From contig CAWUIH010000035.1 of assembly GCA_963922495.1 (NCBI GenBank), forward strand, positions 1-16,010: 16,010 nt of DNA, read 5' to 3'. Position 1 is the first letter of the stretch, and the number at the start of each line of letters is the position of its first letter. The position numbers and the translations under genes are program-made. Of the stretch, positions 1 through 9,851 are shown piece by piece. This DNA comes from CAWUIH01 sp963922495 (lineage in GTDB: Bacteria; Pseudomonadota; Gammaproteobacteria; Coxiellales; Coxiellaceae). A model generated the notes under the pieces. It was not told the DNA's origin. It worked only from the letters and a program-made list of their open reading frames with translations, and searched no databases.

Positions 1-298
1 ATAACAATCGCTGTTGAGGATCAGTAATTAACGCTTCTTTTGATGAAAACCCAAAAAAATTGGCATCAAAGTGAGCTTTACCTTCAAGTTCAACACCAAA
101 AGGTACAAAGTTTGGTTGCTGCACTTCTGCTGGGCTCGTACCATTTGCCTGAAGTTCTTCGCGGCTTAGCTCAACAATTGACTCTCTACCTACACACAAA
201 TTTTCCCACAATACATCCACCGAGTCAGCACCTGGAAATTGACCAGCATACCCAATGATTGCAATACTATTTTCAAACTGACTCTGATCGAATGACAT
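1..298 (-). CDS. Polyketide synthase, N-terminal ketosynthase fragment (runs off window)
   Basis: This is the first 99 residues of a PKS whose remainder lies beyond base 1. After a short leader (MSFDQSQFENS) the protein enters a beta-ketoacyl synthase domain: IAIIGYAGQFPGADSVDVLW is the KS N-terminal strand, followed by an FDANFFGFSSKEA segment and then DPQQRLL, the standard motif upstream of the active-site cysteine. The catalytic Cys and both His residues are outside the window, so activity cannot be judged. The ATG lies one base after the NRPS stop codon and is preceded by AAAGGAA at good spacing, so it is translationally coupled to the NRPS. In such hybrids the KS takes the peptidyl chain from the last NRPS carrier and condenses it with a malonyl extender. 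The KS-type N-terminus without a long docking domain fits direct transfer from the adjacent NRPS. Module content, AT type and release domain cannot be seen. Confidence 0.93.
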   Translation of the reverse strand, partial: MSFDQSQFENSIAIIGYAGQFPGADSVDVLWENLCVGRESIVELSREELQANGTSPAEVQQPNFVPFGVELEGKAHFDANFFGFSSKEALITDPQQRLL

Positions 299-299
299 T

Positions 300-3200
300 T
301 TATTCCTTTACTGTTGATATGGTTTTTAGTCGACGTCGAGCCAACTTCATCTTTTCTGTGACATCACGCTTCTCACTTAAAACCGTTGCAATACTCTTTT
401 CATCTATATACTTAGAAAAACTTTCAATCGTTGGATATCGAAAGATATCCACAACAGAAATACATTTTTTAACTTGACTCTTTAACTCCCAATGAAGTTG
501 CATTGCTAACAAAGAATTTCCACCAATATCAAAAAACTTATCGTCTGCGGTAAAGTCTGAGTGTCCCAGCACCTTAGTCCAAATAGATTTTATCTTCTCA
601 GCCATTGGATCTAAACGAATGTAATCTTGACTTGGCTCAACATCACCAGCAACAAGTGGCAAAGCAGCATCATCAATTTTCCCGTTTTTTGTCAGAGGGA
701 ATTCATCCAGAGCTATGTAAATGCTTGGAATCATATATATTGGCATCATCTCTATTAAACTTAGCTTCACTACTGATATATCTAAATTTTCTTCTCCCAC
801 ATAATAGCAAACAATTTTTTTCACACCTTCTTTAGTTGAAACAACCCTTGCAAGCTTGATAGATGACAAACTAGAAATTCTACTCTCCACATCATCAAGG
901 TTTACTTGATAGCCACTAACTTTAATCGTTCTATCTACTCGTCCATGAAATTCAAGATTGCCATCCGCAAGCCAGGTCGCCAAGTCTCCAGTTCGATACA
1001 AGCGCTCCGAAATTATCTTACCGGATATTGGCATATACAAATCTGCTTCAACAAATCTAACTGCTGTCAACTCATCTGCATCAAAATAATCTCTAGCTAA
1101 ACCCACTCCCGCCAAATACAATTCCCCAATAAAACCAACGGGTAACACATTCATATTTTCATCAAGTATATAAGCTCTCGTATTTGAAATTGGCTTCCCA
1201 ATTGGGATTGAATCATTGCTGAGTGCTGCTCGTGTAATATCATAGGTTGTACTAAAAGACGTGTTTTCAGTAGGACCATAACCATTAAGTAAACGTCGAG
1301 GCAAATAGCTATCATCGTCAAACAGTTTAGCTACACAATCTTTATTTAATACATCCCCACCAAGCATCAAAAAATCTAACTTTGAAAATTGATCCGGCGA
1401 CCCACAGACAAGAAGCTGATCAAATAATCTTGCAGTTAACCACATGATATTAACATTGTGAATAACCAACTCATTATGCAGCTCAACAGAATCCAATAAT
1501 TTTTCCTGTGGAAACACAACTAAAGTAGCGCCATTCAACAATGCCCCCCAAATTTCAAACGTCGAAACATCAAAACTGACATTGGAAGTATGCGCTACCA
1601 CATCAGTAGACTCTATTTGTAAAAAATTTGAATTAGTGACGAGCCTTACGATTCCTTGCTGCTCTATGGATACACCTTTAGGACACCCTGTAGAACCTGA
1701 AGTATACATCACATAAGCCAAATGACGGTCATTTGCAAGATGGTCATTATCCTGTTCGCAAATACGTTCACATTGAAACATGGGCTCATTAATTACAACC
1801 AACTTATCCCCATATTCATTTTTCATCCATAATTGGGTATTAACTACAGCTTGTGTTGTTACCACAAGTAACGCTTTACTATTATCTAGATAATATTGGA
1901 TGCGCGCTTTCGGATGTGTAGGATCGATCGGCACATAACCAATACCAAGACTAATCACTGCTAACATTGCAACTACAGACTCAACACTTCGACCAATGCA
2001 GATCGAAACCAATGTATCTTCCACGAACAATACATCATCTCTCAATTGCTTGCGTAGGTGCTCTCTAACATCAATGACCTTTGCCAGCAGCTCGCCATAG
2101 GTATATGTAACATCGTTCTCAATGAGAGCTTTCTTAGTTGGTTTGCGCCTTACCTGATCTAAAAACAAACTGTATAAAGATGATGCCTGCAAAGGTGTTG
2201 ATGTATCATTCCAGTGTTCTAACGGAAAATATGTTCCGAATATATCATTCTGAGCCTCAATCCGAATTACTGAATCAGCTGAGCCCAATAAGCCATCAAG
2301 CACATATTGAAAAATGGATTGATACAGCACTATAAATTTTTCTGAAACTTGTTGTGTGTGGTAAATGAAGTTAATTGAACACTCACGTGTTACTGGGGCA
2401 ATCTGACACTGTGTAAGCAAAGCAAAATTTGTTTCATCATAACTATAAGATGGCTCCACTCCGATATGCGCTAAATCTACAAGCTGCTCAAAGACATGAA
2501 AATCTATATAATTAAACAATACATCAAACCACTGCTGTCGTTTTGTTTGCTTCAATATTTCAGCATATGGATAAGCCTGATATGGCTGTAGCTCTGCACG
2601 TAGCGCAGCTATTGCTCGAGCTATTTTCTCAAAACTCAAACCTCTACTCACTTCAACAGCAAGAGGCAAAGGATTTAAAAACAAGCCTAACACATCTTTA
2701 CTCGATACCTGAGACAACCGTGTATTTGCGGTCAAACCCGTCACTAATTTTCTTTGACCCAACGACAACGAAAGGGAATAGATATGAACAGATAATAGAA
2801 GCGAATCAACAATGAGACCAAATTTTTCACTTCTCATTTTCAATTGACTAGTCTGCTGGCTATTCAGCTCAATTTTTCGCGTCTTTAAATCATTTGACAC
2901 TACATCATTGACTTTTTCTTTTGAGACAAAGCACGGTTTGAAACTTGATAAATGTTGCCTCCAGTAATCATTGGCATGACTAGCAATAAGTTCCGCTTCT
3001 CTCGCAACGTAGCATGAAAAGTCAAGCTGTGGCCTTACAAAATTTAATTCTTTACCCTTCAGTAAACGATCATAATTACCTAGTAGTTCTTTAAAAAAAG
3101 TAGCAACACTCCAACCATCCAAAATAGCATGATGACATATTAGTGATAAATTAAAATGTGTTTGTTCAAATTGGTAAACCCGAATACGCCACAAAGGCTT

Positions 3201-6200
3201 CTCATACAGCGCAAACTTCTTACCCCGCTCATAATCCAGTTGTTTTGCAAGCATACAATCTAAATCGCTAGCACCAGCCCCAGTTAGATCAATCAATTCA
3301 ACATCCAAATCGCAACAGTGCAATACACCTTGCAACAGTTGATCCTCAAACCGAATCAAGACAGTCCGTAGTACAGAATGGATTTCCTGCAAGCGAGATA
3401 ATATCAGCTTCATCCCTTCAAAATTCAACGACCCATTAACCATACATGACAACACATCAATATATTTTGATGACACATCTGAATGCTCAGAATGATAAAT
3501 CATCCCCATTTGCAACCTTGTCAATGGGTAGACATCAACGAAACGGCTACTAAAATTTTCTCTAAGCCCGTCATCAAGCAAACTAAAATTTTCATAAGAT
3601 GCCATTCTCTTGTCATCTAACTTTTGCGACAGATATGCTGCCATATGCGAAATAACAGGATGCTTAAACACATCTGATATTTCCAGATCATACCCTCGAG
3701 ATGCAAGTCGCCCAACCATATCTAATACTCGAATGGAATCACCACCCAAATAAAGATAATTATCATTTCGACTAACTTTAGTTAAATTGAGCGTCTCTTC
3801 AATCACTTCCATCAAAACTTTCTCTCGTGAATTCAACGCTGGCTCATAGGCTTGGCTTAAAAAGTTCGACAACTGCAGAGTTAATAGCGTAGCATCATCA
3901 ACTTTCCCATTACTTGTTAAAGGCATCTGCATTAGTGTTGCATAATAACGAGGCAACATATATTCAGGCAAAGAGTTGGATAGCTCGTTCAATAATGCTT
4001 GCTCATATAACTCATCCGTTGTAACCATATATACCGCAATCGCCTTGTGCTCTGGGTGATACAACACTCTGACATCACTAACAGAAGGAAAATTCATCAC
4101 AAGCGATGCCAATTCATCCAACTGCACTCTAAATCCACGTACCTTCACCTGATTATCTATACGACCAAGATAACAGAGCTCCCCACTCGGCAACCACATT
4201 ACCTTATCACCTGTTTTATATAAACGTGGCTCACTCAAAGCAAACTCACTTCCTGAAATAAAAGTTTGCTTAGTCAATTTCTCACGATTGAGATAACCTT
4301 TTGATAACCCCTTCCCTGCTATATAAAGTTCGCCCGGCACATTTGTTTCACACGCATGTTTATTATTAAACACATACGCCCTAAGATCATCTAGCACCAC
4401 ACCAATATTATTTTTACTAGGATAGTCTAAATCCTGCGGGGTGATTTCTTTATATGTCACATGAACTGTCGTCTCTGTAATCCCATACATATTTACAATA
4501 ACGGGTCTTGCGGTGTATTTATCCCACCAACTTTTCAAAATACTAACCTCTAGTTTTTCACCACCAAAAACAACATATCTTAATGGTAAATAATTTTGAT
4601 AATTTGATTCAATTCGGACTAAGGAACCAAATGCAGTCGGTGTCTGACTAAGTACAGTTACACCCATATCAAACAACATCTTTCTAAATCGATGAGGATC
4701 TCTAGACACATCAAAAGGTGTTATAACCAACTTAGCTCCCGACAATAGTGCACCAAAGATTTCCCAGATGGAGAAATCAAAAGCATATGAGTGGAACAAG
4801 CACCACACATCGTTTGAATCAAATAAAAATCGTTTATTTGCAGCATCAAACAATCTCACTACATTAGCATGAGTAATTAAACTGCCTTTAGGTTGTCCCG
4901 TTGATCCAGAAGTATAGATTACATAAGCAAGACTCTCAGGTGTTACTCTAGATTCTAATGGATTTATATCTTCATCTGTCCGTATTCCATCTACCAACAA
5001 CAGGCTACAAGTCCTTTCGAGACTTAATTCAAACTTATCTTTAAGCTCAGTTTGAGACAACAGTAAATTCGCACCACTATCTTGTAAGATAAAATTCACT
5101 CTTACAGCAGGAGTGTTAGGGTCAATTGGTACATAAGCATAACCAGCTTTCAATACTGCAAGTATCGTTACAATTAGTTCGATACTTCTATTCATGAATA
5201 TTCCAACAAACGGACTGGATAAATCATCACAGCTAATTTGTTTTTCATATTCACCTTTTATCTGCAACGCTAGTCTGGAGGACCTAAGGTCAAGTTCTTG
5301 ATAACTAATAGTGTCTTCACCATCCACAACAGCCAAATTACAAGCCTGGTGACTAGCATGACACTTAAAAACCTCAATAATGGACAACCCTGCATCAAAA
5401 TTTGGCAATACACTAGCTGACAATGAAGGATGCAACCATTGCTCATCCTCCCCAGCAAAGCTCATATCATTAATTACCGCATTTCCATCAACCATCACGT
5501 CGAGCACACTGATAAAATGCTTGGAAAGTTGAACAATGTAATCACGGCTATAAAGATAACGTTGATATCGTATTGAGCCTTTGAGGCTATCACCATCTTT
5601 ATGTATGTTAATATGAATTTCATACGGAGTATGGGTAGACTGTATTGGCATATACTCAGTTACAACATCATTGAGATTCAAGTGAATCTGTTCATTAGCG
5701 CTTTGAAATGAAAATACCACTTTAATATTGTCAAACAATGACATTTCTTTTGCCAATATATCACTAAGAAATACTGGAGAAACTTCCTGATGATCAAGCA
5801 CCCGTGTCACACTGGCTTCAATAGATGCCAACAACTCTTCAAACAAATCATGTTCGTTAACTTTAACCCTTAGTGGAAGCAGTTCTGTGAACAAACCTAC
5901 CACATCTGAAAATTGAGAATTCAATCGGTTAGCAACTGGCGTCCATATTAGGAAATCACTTGTTTCTCCGTAACGGCAAAAAATAGTAGCCAAACCCATA
6001 ACTAATAAGCTAAACATGGAACATCTAGCGCATGACGCCTTTGCTTTCATAGCAGCATACATATTTGGAGCAATTTGAAAATCCACCTGATCTGCCACAA
6101 GACTTGGCGAAGTCACTTTAGGAGCATAGGTGTGAATCCTCAAAGGTTGTGAACCTGATAAATAGTCGCACCAAAACTTCCCAACTTGATGACAAAGATC

Positions 6201-9200
6201 CGATTGATAATAACTTGTTTGATATACAGCATAATCTAGATAACTATTTGAAGAAATACTAATTCCGGCATCAGGTAGATTATAAAGTTTTGACAAATGC
6301 CTACTTAAAATATCTAACGACCATCCATCAACAATCATATGATGAAATACTAGAAGCAAATAAAACGCATCTTCACCAGTTGTTAATAAACGCACTCGGT
6401 AATAAGGGGGCTTTGCAAGATTAAAAGGCTTATTTGACTCTCGCATTAACACTTCGACAAGCTTTTCATTGCTTACCCGCTCTGGCAACAATATCAGTGG
6501 GTTAAAGTCGTCTCTGACATGTACTGTATTCGTAGCACCAGAAAGCACAAACTCGCACCGAAAAATACTATGCTGGCTCAATAACTGATTTAAACTTTTT
6601 TCAAGTCTATTAACGTCAATTGCACCTGTTAGCTTTTGACATATTGGCACATTAAAGGCTGCAACTGGATTTTTTTGTACTGCCAACCATAACTGGTGCT
6701 GTTGAGACGATAGCGGACCCTTACTCAACCGAGAGCACACAAAGTCATTATTCATATTTTTAATTTGCAGCCTCTTCGTAACAACCTCACTCAACAAATG
6801 AATGGTTGGTCTTGAACGGATATCGCTCATTGACATTCGCACACCAAACTGATTTTCAAGCTCGACAATCATTTTGGCCACTTTGATAGAATGGCCACCT
6901 AACTCAAAAAAATTGTCATCAACAGACGATACAACCAAACCTAAAGTATCACGCCATATTCTCAATAGGCCTTTCTCCAGGTAACTCAAATCAGACTCAT
7001 CTTCCCTTGCTTGTCGGCCTTGGTCACATTGAGCAACTATCATTTTTTTTCTATCAACCTTGCCATTAGCTGTTAATTTAAAATGATCTACTCTCTCAAT
7101 AAACCTTGGCACCATATATTCAGGCAAAATTTCTCGCAATCGATTAGCAACCACTTCTGGATCATTTAGATTAGAACTTTCTGAAATATAAAAAGCTACA
7201 ATCGCTAACTCACCATTGACAATCTGCGCCTTCACAATCCCCTGCTTTACACCAACCATTCGATTGAGGCATACCTCTATACCAAGCAGCTCAATTCTAT
7301 GCCCTCTAATTTTAACTTGCTGATCATTCCTTCCAACAAATACCAAATTACCGTCTGCCTGCTGGTACGCTATATCGCCAGTGCGATAATATCGTTGAGC
7401 AGGATGACCTGCATCGTGAATATTAACAAAAGACAAAGCAGTTAATGACTCATTTTCATAGTACCCCGGAGAAACACCTTCTCCACCAATATAAAGTTCG
7501 CCTTTCACATAAGGGAGAACAGCACAAGCTTGCGTATCATTAATAATGATTTTGGTTGATGATAGCGGAGTACCGATTACATGACACTCATTAGCATCAT
7601 GAAGATCGTAGCTTGTTGACCAGATTGTTGTTTCTGTTGGGCCATAAACTTGTATGACGCGTGATGCTACCTGCAACAAATAATTTGCCACTGATGAAGA
7701 TAGCGCCTCGCCTCCACATAGGACGGTCAAACTTGACTTTTCACCAACCCAACCCACCGTCTGAAGCATTTGCCAAAATGATGGTGTTCCCTGCATCAAT
7801 GTTGGCTGTATAACGTCTAAAGACTGTTTCAACTCACCCAAGTCATCAAGCTGGCTCTCATTCAATAAATACACACTCGCACCAGAAACAAGAGGAAGAA
7901 ATAATTCCAAGCCAAAAATATCAAAAATATATGTTGTTGAGCATATCGCTCTATCTTCAGGTCGAACACTTAGCTTCGACTTAAAACAATTTAACACAGA
8001 TGACAAATTTCCATGTTCAATCATGACACCCTTCGGTTTACCGGTAGAACCAGAAGTGTATAGGAGATACGCTAAATCTTCGGGAACAGTATTAGCAACA
8101 TTCTCTTCATCAAAAAACTCTCCACTCTCATCACCATCAACAAATATAGCTTCAATATTTAATGCACTAATTAATGATGCATGTACTTTAGATGAAACAA
8201 CCAAATCAACCTTGCTCTCAAAAATAGCTTGTGAAAGACTAGCAATCGGATTGTCAGGCAACAATGGTATGTATGCTTTTCCAACTTTCCATATTGCCAG
8301 CAATGCAGTCGGCAAGAATAAATCTCGATTTAGAAGCACTGCAACAATAGGCTTGCTCGTTTTATGTGAACGAATTTTTGTTGCGAGCGCATTTGCATTT
8401 TTATCAAGCTCTGAATATGTCAAGCAAGCTTGGCTACAATATACAGCTGGGGCACTCGGAGTTGTTAGCACCTGATACTCGAACATTTTTAGCACTGACT
8501 GACTAAATTCGGATTCTTTTTTAAAACCCAGTTTCTGCTTAGTGCTCATAAGAAGCTGCTTTAATGCTACAAGAGAAGTTTCCGACTGTCTGACTACATT
8601 TTCAATTAGTGATACAAATGCTTCTGAAAAATATCGCATAAAACCTTCATCAAAACAGCTCATATCGTAGTCAAAACGACATCGTATCGCATCAGTATCT
8701 TGCTGATAGGCAAACATCAAATCATTAATGACCTCTCGACTTCGTTGCTTCAATGGCTTTAGAACACCATCACCAAGTGCAATTTCAGATTCATCAAAAT
8801 AGGCTTCTACGATACCAACATTAAATACGTTTCCTCCACTTTCCGCATCAGACTCTCTTATTAATTTGATAATATTTGTCAAAGTTGTTTTGCTATACCG
8901 CTTAGCATGGTCTCTATTTCGCTTAATCACTTCAATGACATCTGAAATTTTTTCACACTCATCAAAATCAATTGCTAACAAGAAATTATTTACATAACAC
9001 CCAATCTTACGTTTATGCTTTTTCTGACGGGAATCTACCGGGTAATTGACAACAACCCTACTCTGGTCACTAAACAAACTCAGCAAGTAACCATATAACG
9101 ATGAAAACAAAATAAACGGAGTACATCGATTACGCCGACAAAATCGTCTTATTTCCTGCATTAAAAAACGAGGTATTTCAAAGTAATAGCTGTGCGCACC

Positions 9201-9848
9201 AGTTTTACCTTGTGGTATTTCCTGCCTAGGTAAAGCAATCGACAAAGGATAATCCTGCAACTGAGCAACCCAGTAATCAGTATGTGTGTCATCCAACGTA
9301 AACGCATCGACTAAACCAACATCAGCTTCACTGGAGGCATCTGAAATCAATTCAATATCAGCTCCAGAAGAATAATATCCATATAAACTCTGCAAAGCCT
9401 GCACAAAATACTTAGCAGATCTTGCGTCCGTAATGATATGATGAAAATTTAACACCAAAATCACACGATCATCAGAATTTTCTATTTTTGTAAATTTAAA
9501 TAATGGCCCGCGGGTTAAATCAAATTCGTAATTTACACTTGCTAATAATATTGTATGAATGGTTTCTTCTGTTGCCACCAAATGTTCAATTTCAACATCA
9601 ACATTTGACAACACGACTTGATATAATTCACCTTCACGCTCCTGAAAAATACTGCGACAACCATAGTCATGATTATTCACGAAGTACGTGAGCGATTGCT
9701 TAAGTGCTGAATCAGATATATTACCCTCCACTTCAAATATCAACGGAGTGTTATATCGAGCACTAGATTTATCAAGCAACCACTCTAACCAAAAACGCTT
9801 TTGAAAAATTGACGCTTTAATCTGCATACACTTAGGCTCTCTAACCAT
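300..9848 (-). CDS. Three-module non-ribosomal peptide synthetase (C-A-T)x3
   Basis: This is a cytoplasmic assembly-line enzyme of 3182 residues. Domain order by motif: C1 (~10-430, HHIITDARS near 138), A1 (~445-930, YTSGSTGKPKG near 600), T1 (LGGHS near 984), C2 (~1043-1470, HHMIVDGWS near 1171), A2 (~1488-1985, YTSGSTGQPKG near 1649), T2 (LGGDS near 2037), C3 (~2105-2530, HHAILDGWS near 2243), A3 (~2558-3060, YTSGSTGCPKG near 2719), T3 (IGGNS near 3111), then a basic 40-residue tail. Each A domain keeps its A10 lysine (NGKVD or NGKID). There is no epimerase, methyltransferase, cyclase or thioesterase, so the chain must pass to the downstream PKS. Predicted residues are Gly, Thr and a Val-like residue. 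The start is uncertain: ATG 9848 follows the P450 stop but has weak Shine-Dalgarno support; ATG 9827 is preceded by AGAGAG and still leaves the C domain whole. I do not recognise a named homologue. Confidence 0.98.
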   Translation of the reverse strand: MVREPKCMQIKASIFQKRFWLEWLLDKSSARYNTPLIFEVEGNISDSALKQSLTYFVNNHDYGCRSIFQEREGELYQVVLSNVDVEIEHLVATEETIHTILLASVNYEFDLTRGPLFKFTKIENSDDRVILVLNFHHIITDARSAKYFVQALQSLYGYYSSGADIELISDASSEADVGLVDAFTLDDTHTDYWVAQLQDYPLSIALPRQEIPQGKTGAHSYYFEIPRFLMQEIRRFCRRNRCTPFILFSSLYGYLLSLFSDQSRVVVNYPVDSRQKKHKRKIGCYVNNFLLAIDFDECEKISDVIEVIKRNRDHAKRYSKTTLTNIIKLIRESDAESGGNVFNVGIVEAYFDESEIALGDGVLKPLKQRSREVINDLMFAYQQDTDAIRCRFDYDMSCFDEGFMRYFSEAFVSLIENVVRQSETSLVALKQLLMSTKQKLGFKKESEFSQSVLKMFEYQVLTTPSAPAVYCSQACLTYSELDKNANALATKIRSHKTSKPIVAVLLNRDLFLPTALLAIWKVGKAYIPLLPDNPIASLSQAIFESKVDLVVSSKVHASLISALNIEAIFVDGDESGEFFDEENVANTVPEDLAYLLYTSGSTGKPKGVMIEHGNLSSVLNCFKSKLSVRPEDRAICSTTYIFDIFGLELFLPLVSGASVYLLNESQLDDLGELKQSLDVIQPTLMQGTPSFWQMLQTVGWVGEKSSLTVLCGGEALSSSVANYLLQVASRVIQVYGPTETTIWSTSYDLHDANECHVIGTPLSSTKIIINDTQACAVLPYVKGELYIGGEGVSPGYYENESLTALSFVNIHDAGHPAQRYYRTGDIAYQQADGNLVFVGRNDQQVKIRGHRIELLGIEVCLNRMVGVKQGIVKAQIVNGELAIVAFYISESSNLNDPEVVANRLREILPEYMVPRFIERVDHFKLTANGKVDRKKMIVAQCDQGRQAREDESDLSYLEKGLLRIWRDTLGLVVSSVDDNFFELGGHSIKVAKMIVELENQFGVRMSMSDIRSRPTIHLLSEVVTKRLQIKNMNNDFVCSRLSKGPLSSQQHQLWLAVQKNPVAAFNVPICQKLTGAIDVNRLEKSLNQLLSQHSIFRCEFVLSGATNTVHVRDDFNPLILLPERVSNEKLVEVLMRESNKPFNLAKPPYYRVRLLTTGEDAFYLLLVFHHMIVDGWSLDILSRHLSKLYNLPDAGISISSNSYLDYAVYQTSYYQSDLCHQVGKFWCDYLSGSQPLRIHTYAPKVTSPSLVADQVDFQIAPNMYAAMKAKASCARCSMFSLLVMGLATIFCRYGETSDFLIWTPVANRLNSQFSDVVGLFTELLPLRVKVNEHDLFEELLASIEASVTRVLDHQEVSPVFLSDILAKEMSLFDNIKVVFSFQSANEQIHLNLNDVVTEYMPIQSTHTPYEIHINIHKDGDSLKGSIRYQRYLYSRDYIVQLSKHFISVLDVMVDGNAVINDMSFAGEDEQWLHPSLSASVLPNFDAGLSIIEVFKCHASHQACNLAVVDGEDTISYQELDLRSSRLALQIKGEYEKQISCDDLSSPFVGIFMNRSIELIVTILAVLKAGYAYVPIDPNTPAVRVNFILQDSGANLLLSQTELKDKFELSLERTCSLLLVDGIRTDEDINPLESRVTPESLAYVIYTSGSTGQPKGSLITHANVVRLFDAANKRFLFDSNDVWCLFHSYAFDFSIWEIFGALLSGAKLVITPFDVSRDPHRFRKMLFDMGVTVLSQTPTAFGSLVRIESNYQNYLPLRYVVFGGEKLEVSILKSWWDKYTARPVIVNMYGITETTVHVTYKEITPQDLDYPSKNNIGVVLDDLRAYVFNNKHACETNVPGELYIAGKGLSKGYLNREKLTKQTFISGSEFALSEPRLYKTGDKVMWLPSGELCYLGRIDNQVKVRGFRVQLDELASLVMNFPSVSDVRVLYHPEHKAIAVYMVTTDELYEQALLNELSNSLPEYMLPRYYATLMQMPLTSNGKVDDATLLTLQLSNFLSQAYEPALNSREKVLMEVIEETLNLTKVSRNDNYLYLGGDSIRVLDMVGRLASRGYDLEISDVFKHPVISHMAAYLSQKLDDKRMASYENFSLLDDGLRENFSSRFVDVYPLTRLQMGMIYHSEHSDVSSKYIDVLSCMVNGSLNFEGMKLILSRLQEIHSVLRTVLIRFEDQLLQGVLHCCDLDVELIDLTGAGASDLDCMLAKQLDYERGKKFALYEKPLWRIRVYQFEQTHFNLSLICHHAILDGWSVATFFKELLGNYDRLLKGKELNFVRPQLDFSCYVAREAELIASHANDYWRQHLSSFKPCFVSKEKVNDVVSNDLKTRKIELNSQQTSQLKMRSEKFGLIVDSLLLSVHIYSLSLSLGQRKLVTGLTANTRLSQVSSKDVLGLFLNPLPLAVEVSRGLSFEKIARAIAALRAELQPYQAYPYAEILKQTKRQQWFDVLFNYIDFHVFEQLVDLAHIGVEPSYSYDETNFALLTQCQIAPVTRECSINFIYHTQQVSEKFIVLYQSIFQYVLDGLLGSADSVIRIEAQNDIFGTYFPLEHWNDTSTPLQASSLYSLFLDQVRRKPTKKALIENDVTYTYGELLAKVIDVREHLRKQLRDDVLFVEDTLVSICIGRSVESVVAMLAVISLGIGYVPIDPTHPKARIQYYLDNSKALLVVTTQAVVNTQLWMKNEYGDKLVVINEPMFQCERICEQDNDHLANDRHLAYVMYTSGSTGCPKGVSIEQQGIVRLVTNSNFLQIESTDVVAHTSNVSFDVSTFEIWGALLNGATLVVFPQEKLLDSVELHNELVIHNVNIMWLTARLFDQLLVCGSPDQFSKLDFLMLGGDVLNKDCVAKLFDDDSYLPRRLLNGYGPTENTSFSTTYDITRAALSNDSIPIGKPISNTRAYILDENMNVLPVGFIGELYLAGVGLARDYFDADELTAVRFVEADLYMPISGKIISERLYRTGDLATWLADGNLEFHGRVDRTIKVSGYQVNLDDVESRISSLSSIKLARVVSTKEGVKKIVCYYVGEENLDISVVKLSLIEMMPIYMIPSIYIALDEFPLTKNGKIDDAALPLVAGDVEPSQDYIRLDPMAEKIKSIWTKVLGHSDFTADDKFFDIGGNSLLAMQLHWELKSQVKKCISVVDIFRYPTIESFSKYIDEKSIATVLSEKRDVTEKMKLARRRLKTISTVKE
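398..3578 (-). other. NRPS module 3 (C3-A3-T3), Val-like residue
   Basis: C3 begins YPLTRLQMGMIYH and has an intact HHAILDGWS motif. In A3, FDVSTFEIW, IMWLTAR, LMLGGDV and GYGPTENTSF give D-V-F-W-M-G-G-S-F-K. This resembles the valine code DAFWIGGTFK, with Ala236 to Val, Ile299 to Met and Thr330 to Ser. Because position 236 lines the pocket floor, a smaller or altered aliphatic side chain is possible. The A8 region reads IKVSGYQVNL, lacking the usual RG. T3 (IGGNSLL) is followed by a basic helix-like tail and the stop, leaving the chain for the downstream ketosynthase. The substrate prediction is weaker than for modules 1 and 2. Confidence 0.7.
3623..6728 (-). other. NRPS module 2 (C2-A2-T2), predicted threonine
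   Basis: C2 has an intact HHMIVDGWS motif. In A2, FDFSIWEIF, VLSQTPT, VVFGGEK and MYGITETTVH give D-F-W-S-V-G-M-V-H-K, close to the threonine code DFWNIGMVHK. Threonine (or a close analogue that dehydrates to dehydrobutyrate) is the best prediction. T2 carries LGGDSIR, a carrier form usually found directly before epimerization domains, yet the next domain is a condensation domain. Module borders are estimates from motif positions. Confidence 0.8.
6773..9818 (-). other. NRPS module 1 (C1-A1-T1), predicted glycine
   Basis: C1 is the first condensation domain of the assembly line, so it must accept a donor not made by this protein: a fatty or other acyl group, or a chain from an unseen synthetase. 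Its active-site motif reads HHIITDARS instead of HHxxxDGxS; both His and the Asp remain, but the Gly is Ala and the usual following Trp is Arg. In A1, aligning FDIFGLELF, LMQGTPS, LCGGEA and VYGPTETTIW to GrsA gives pocket residues D-I-L-Q-L-G-V-I-W plus the C-terminal Lys. This differs at one position from the glycine code I know (DILQLGLIWK). T1 has LGGHSIK with the phosphopantetheine serine. The domain borders are estimates. Confidence 0.8.
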
Positions 9849-9851
9849 AAG

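Noticed and set aside
300..500. Thioesterase or reductase domain at the NRPS C-terminus
   Set aside because: After T3 only about 40 basic residues remain before the stop; no GxSxG or NAD-binding motif is present.
8023..8475. 150-codon open frame on the plus strand
   Set aside because: It lies wholly inside the A1 domain of the NRPS on the other strand, has no family-like motif or ribosome site, and is explained as an antisense shadow. The other short plus-strand frames in the operon are rejected for the same reason.
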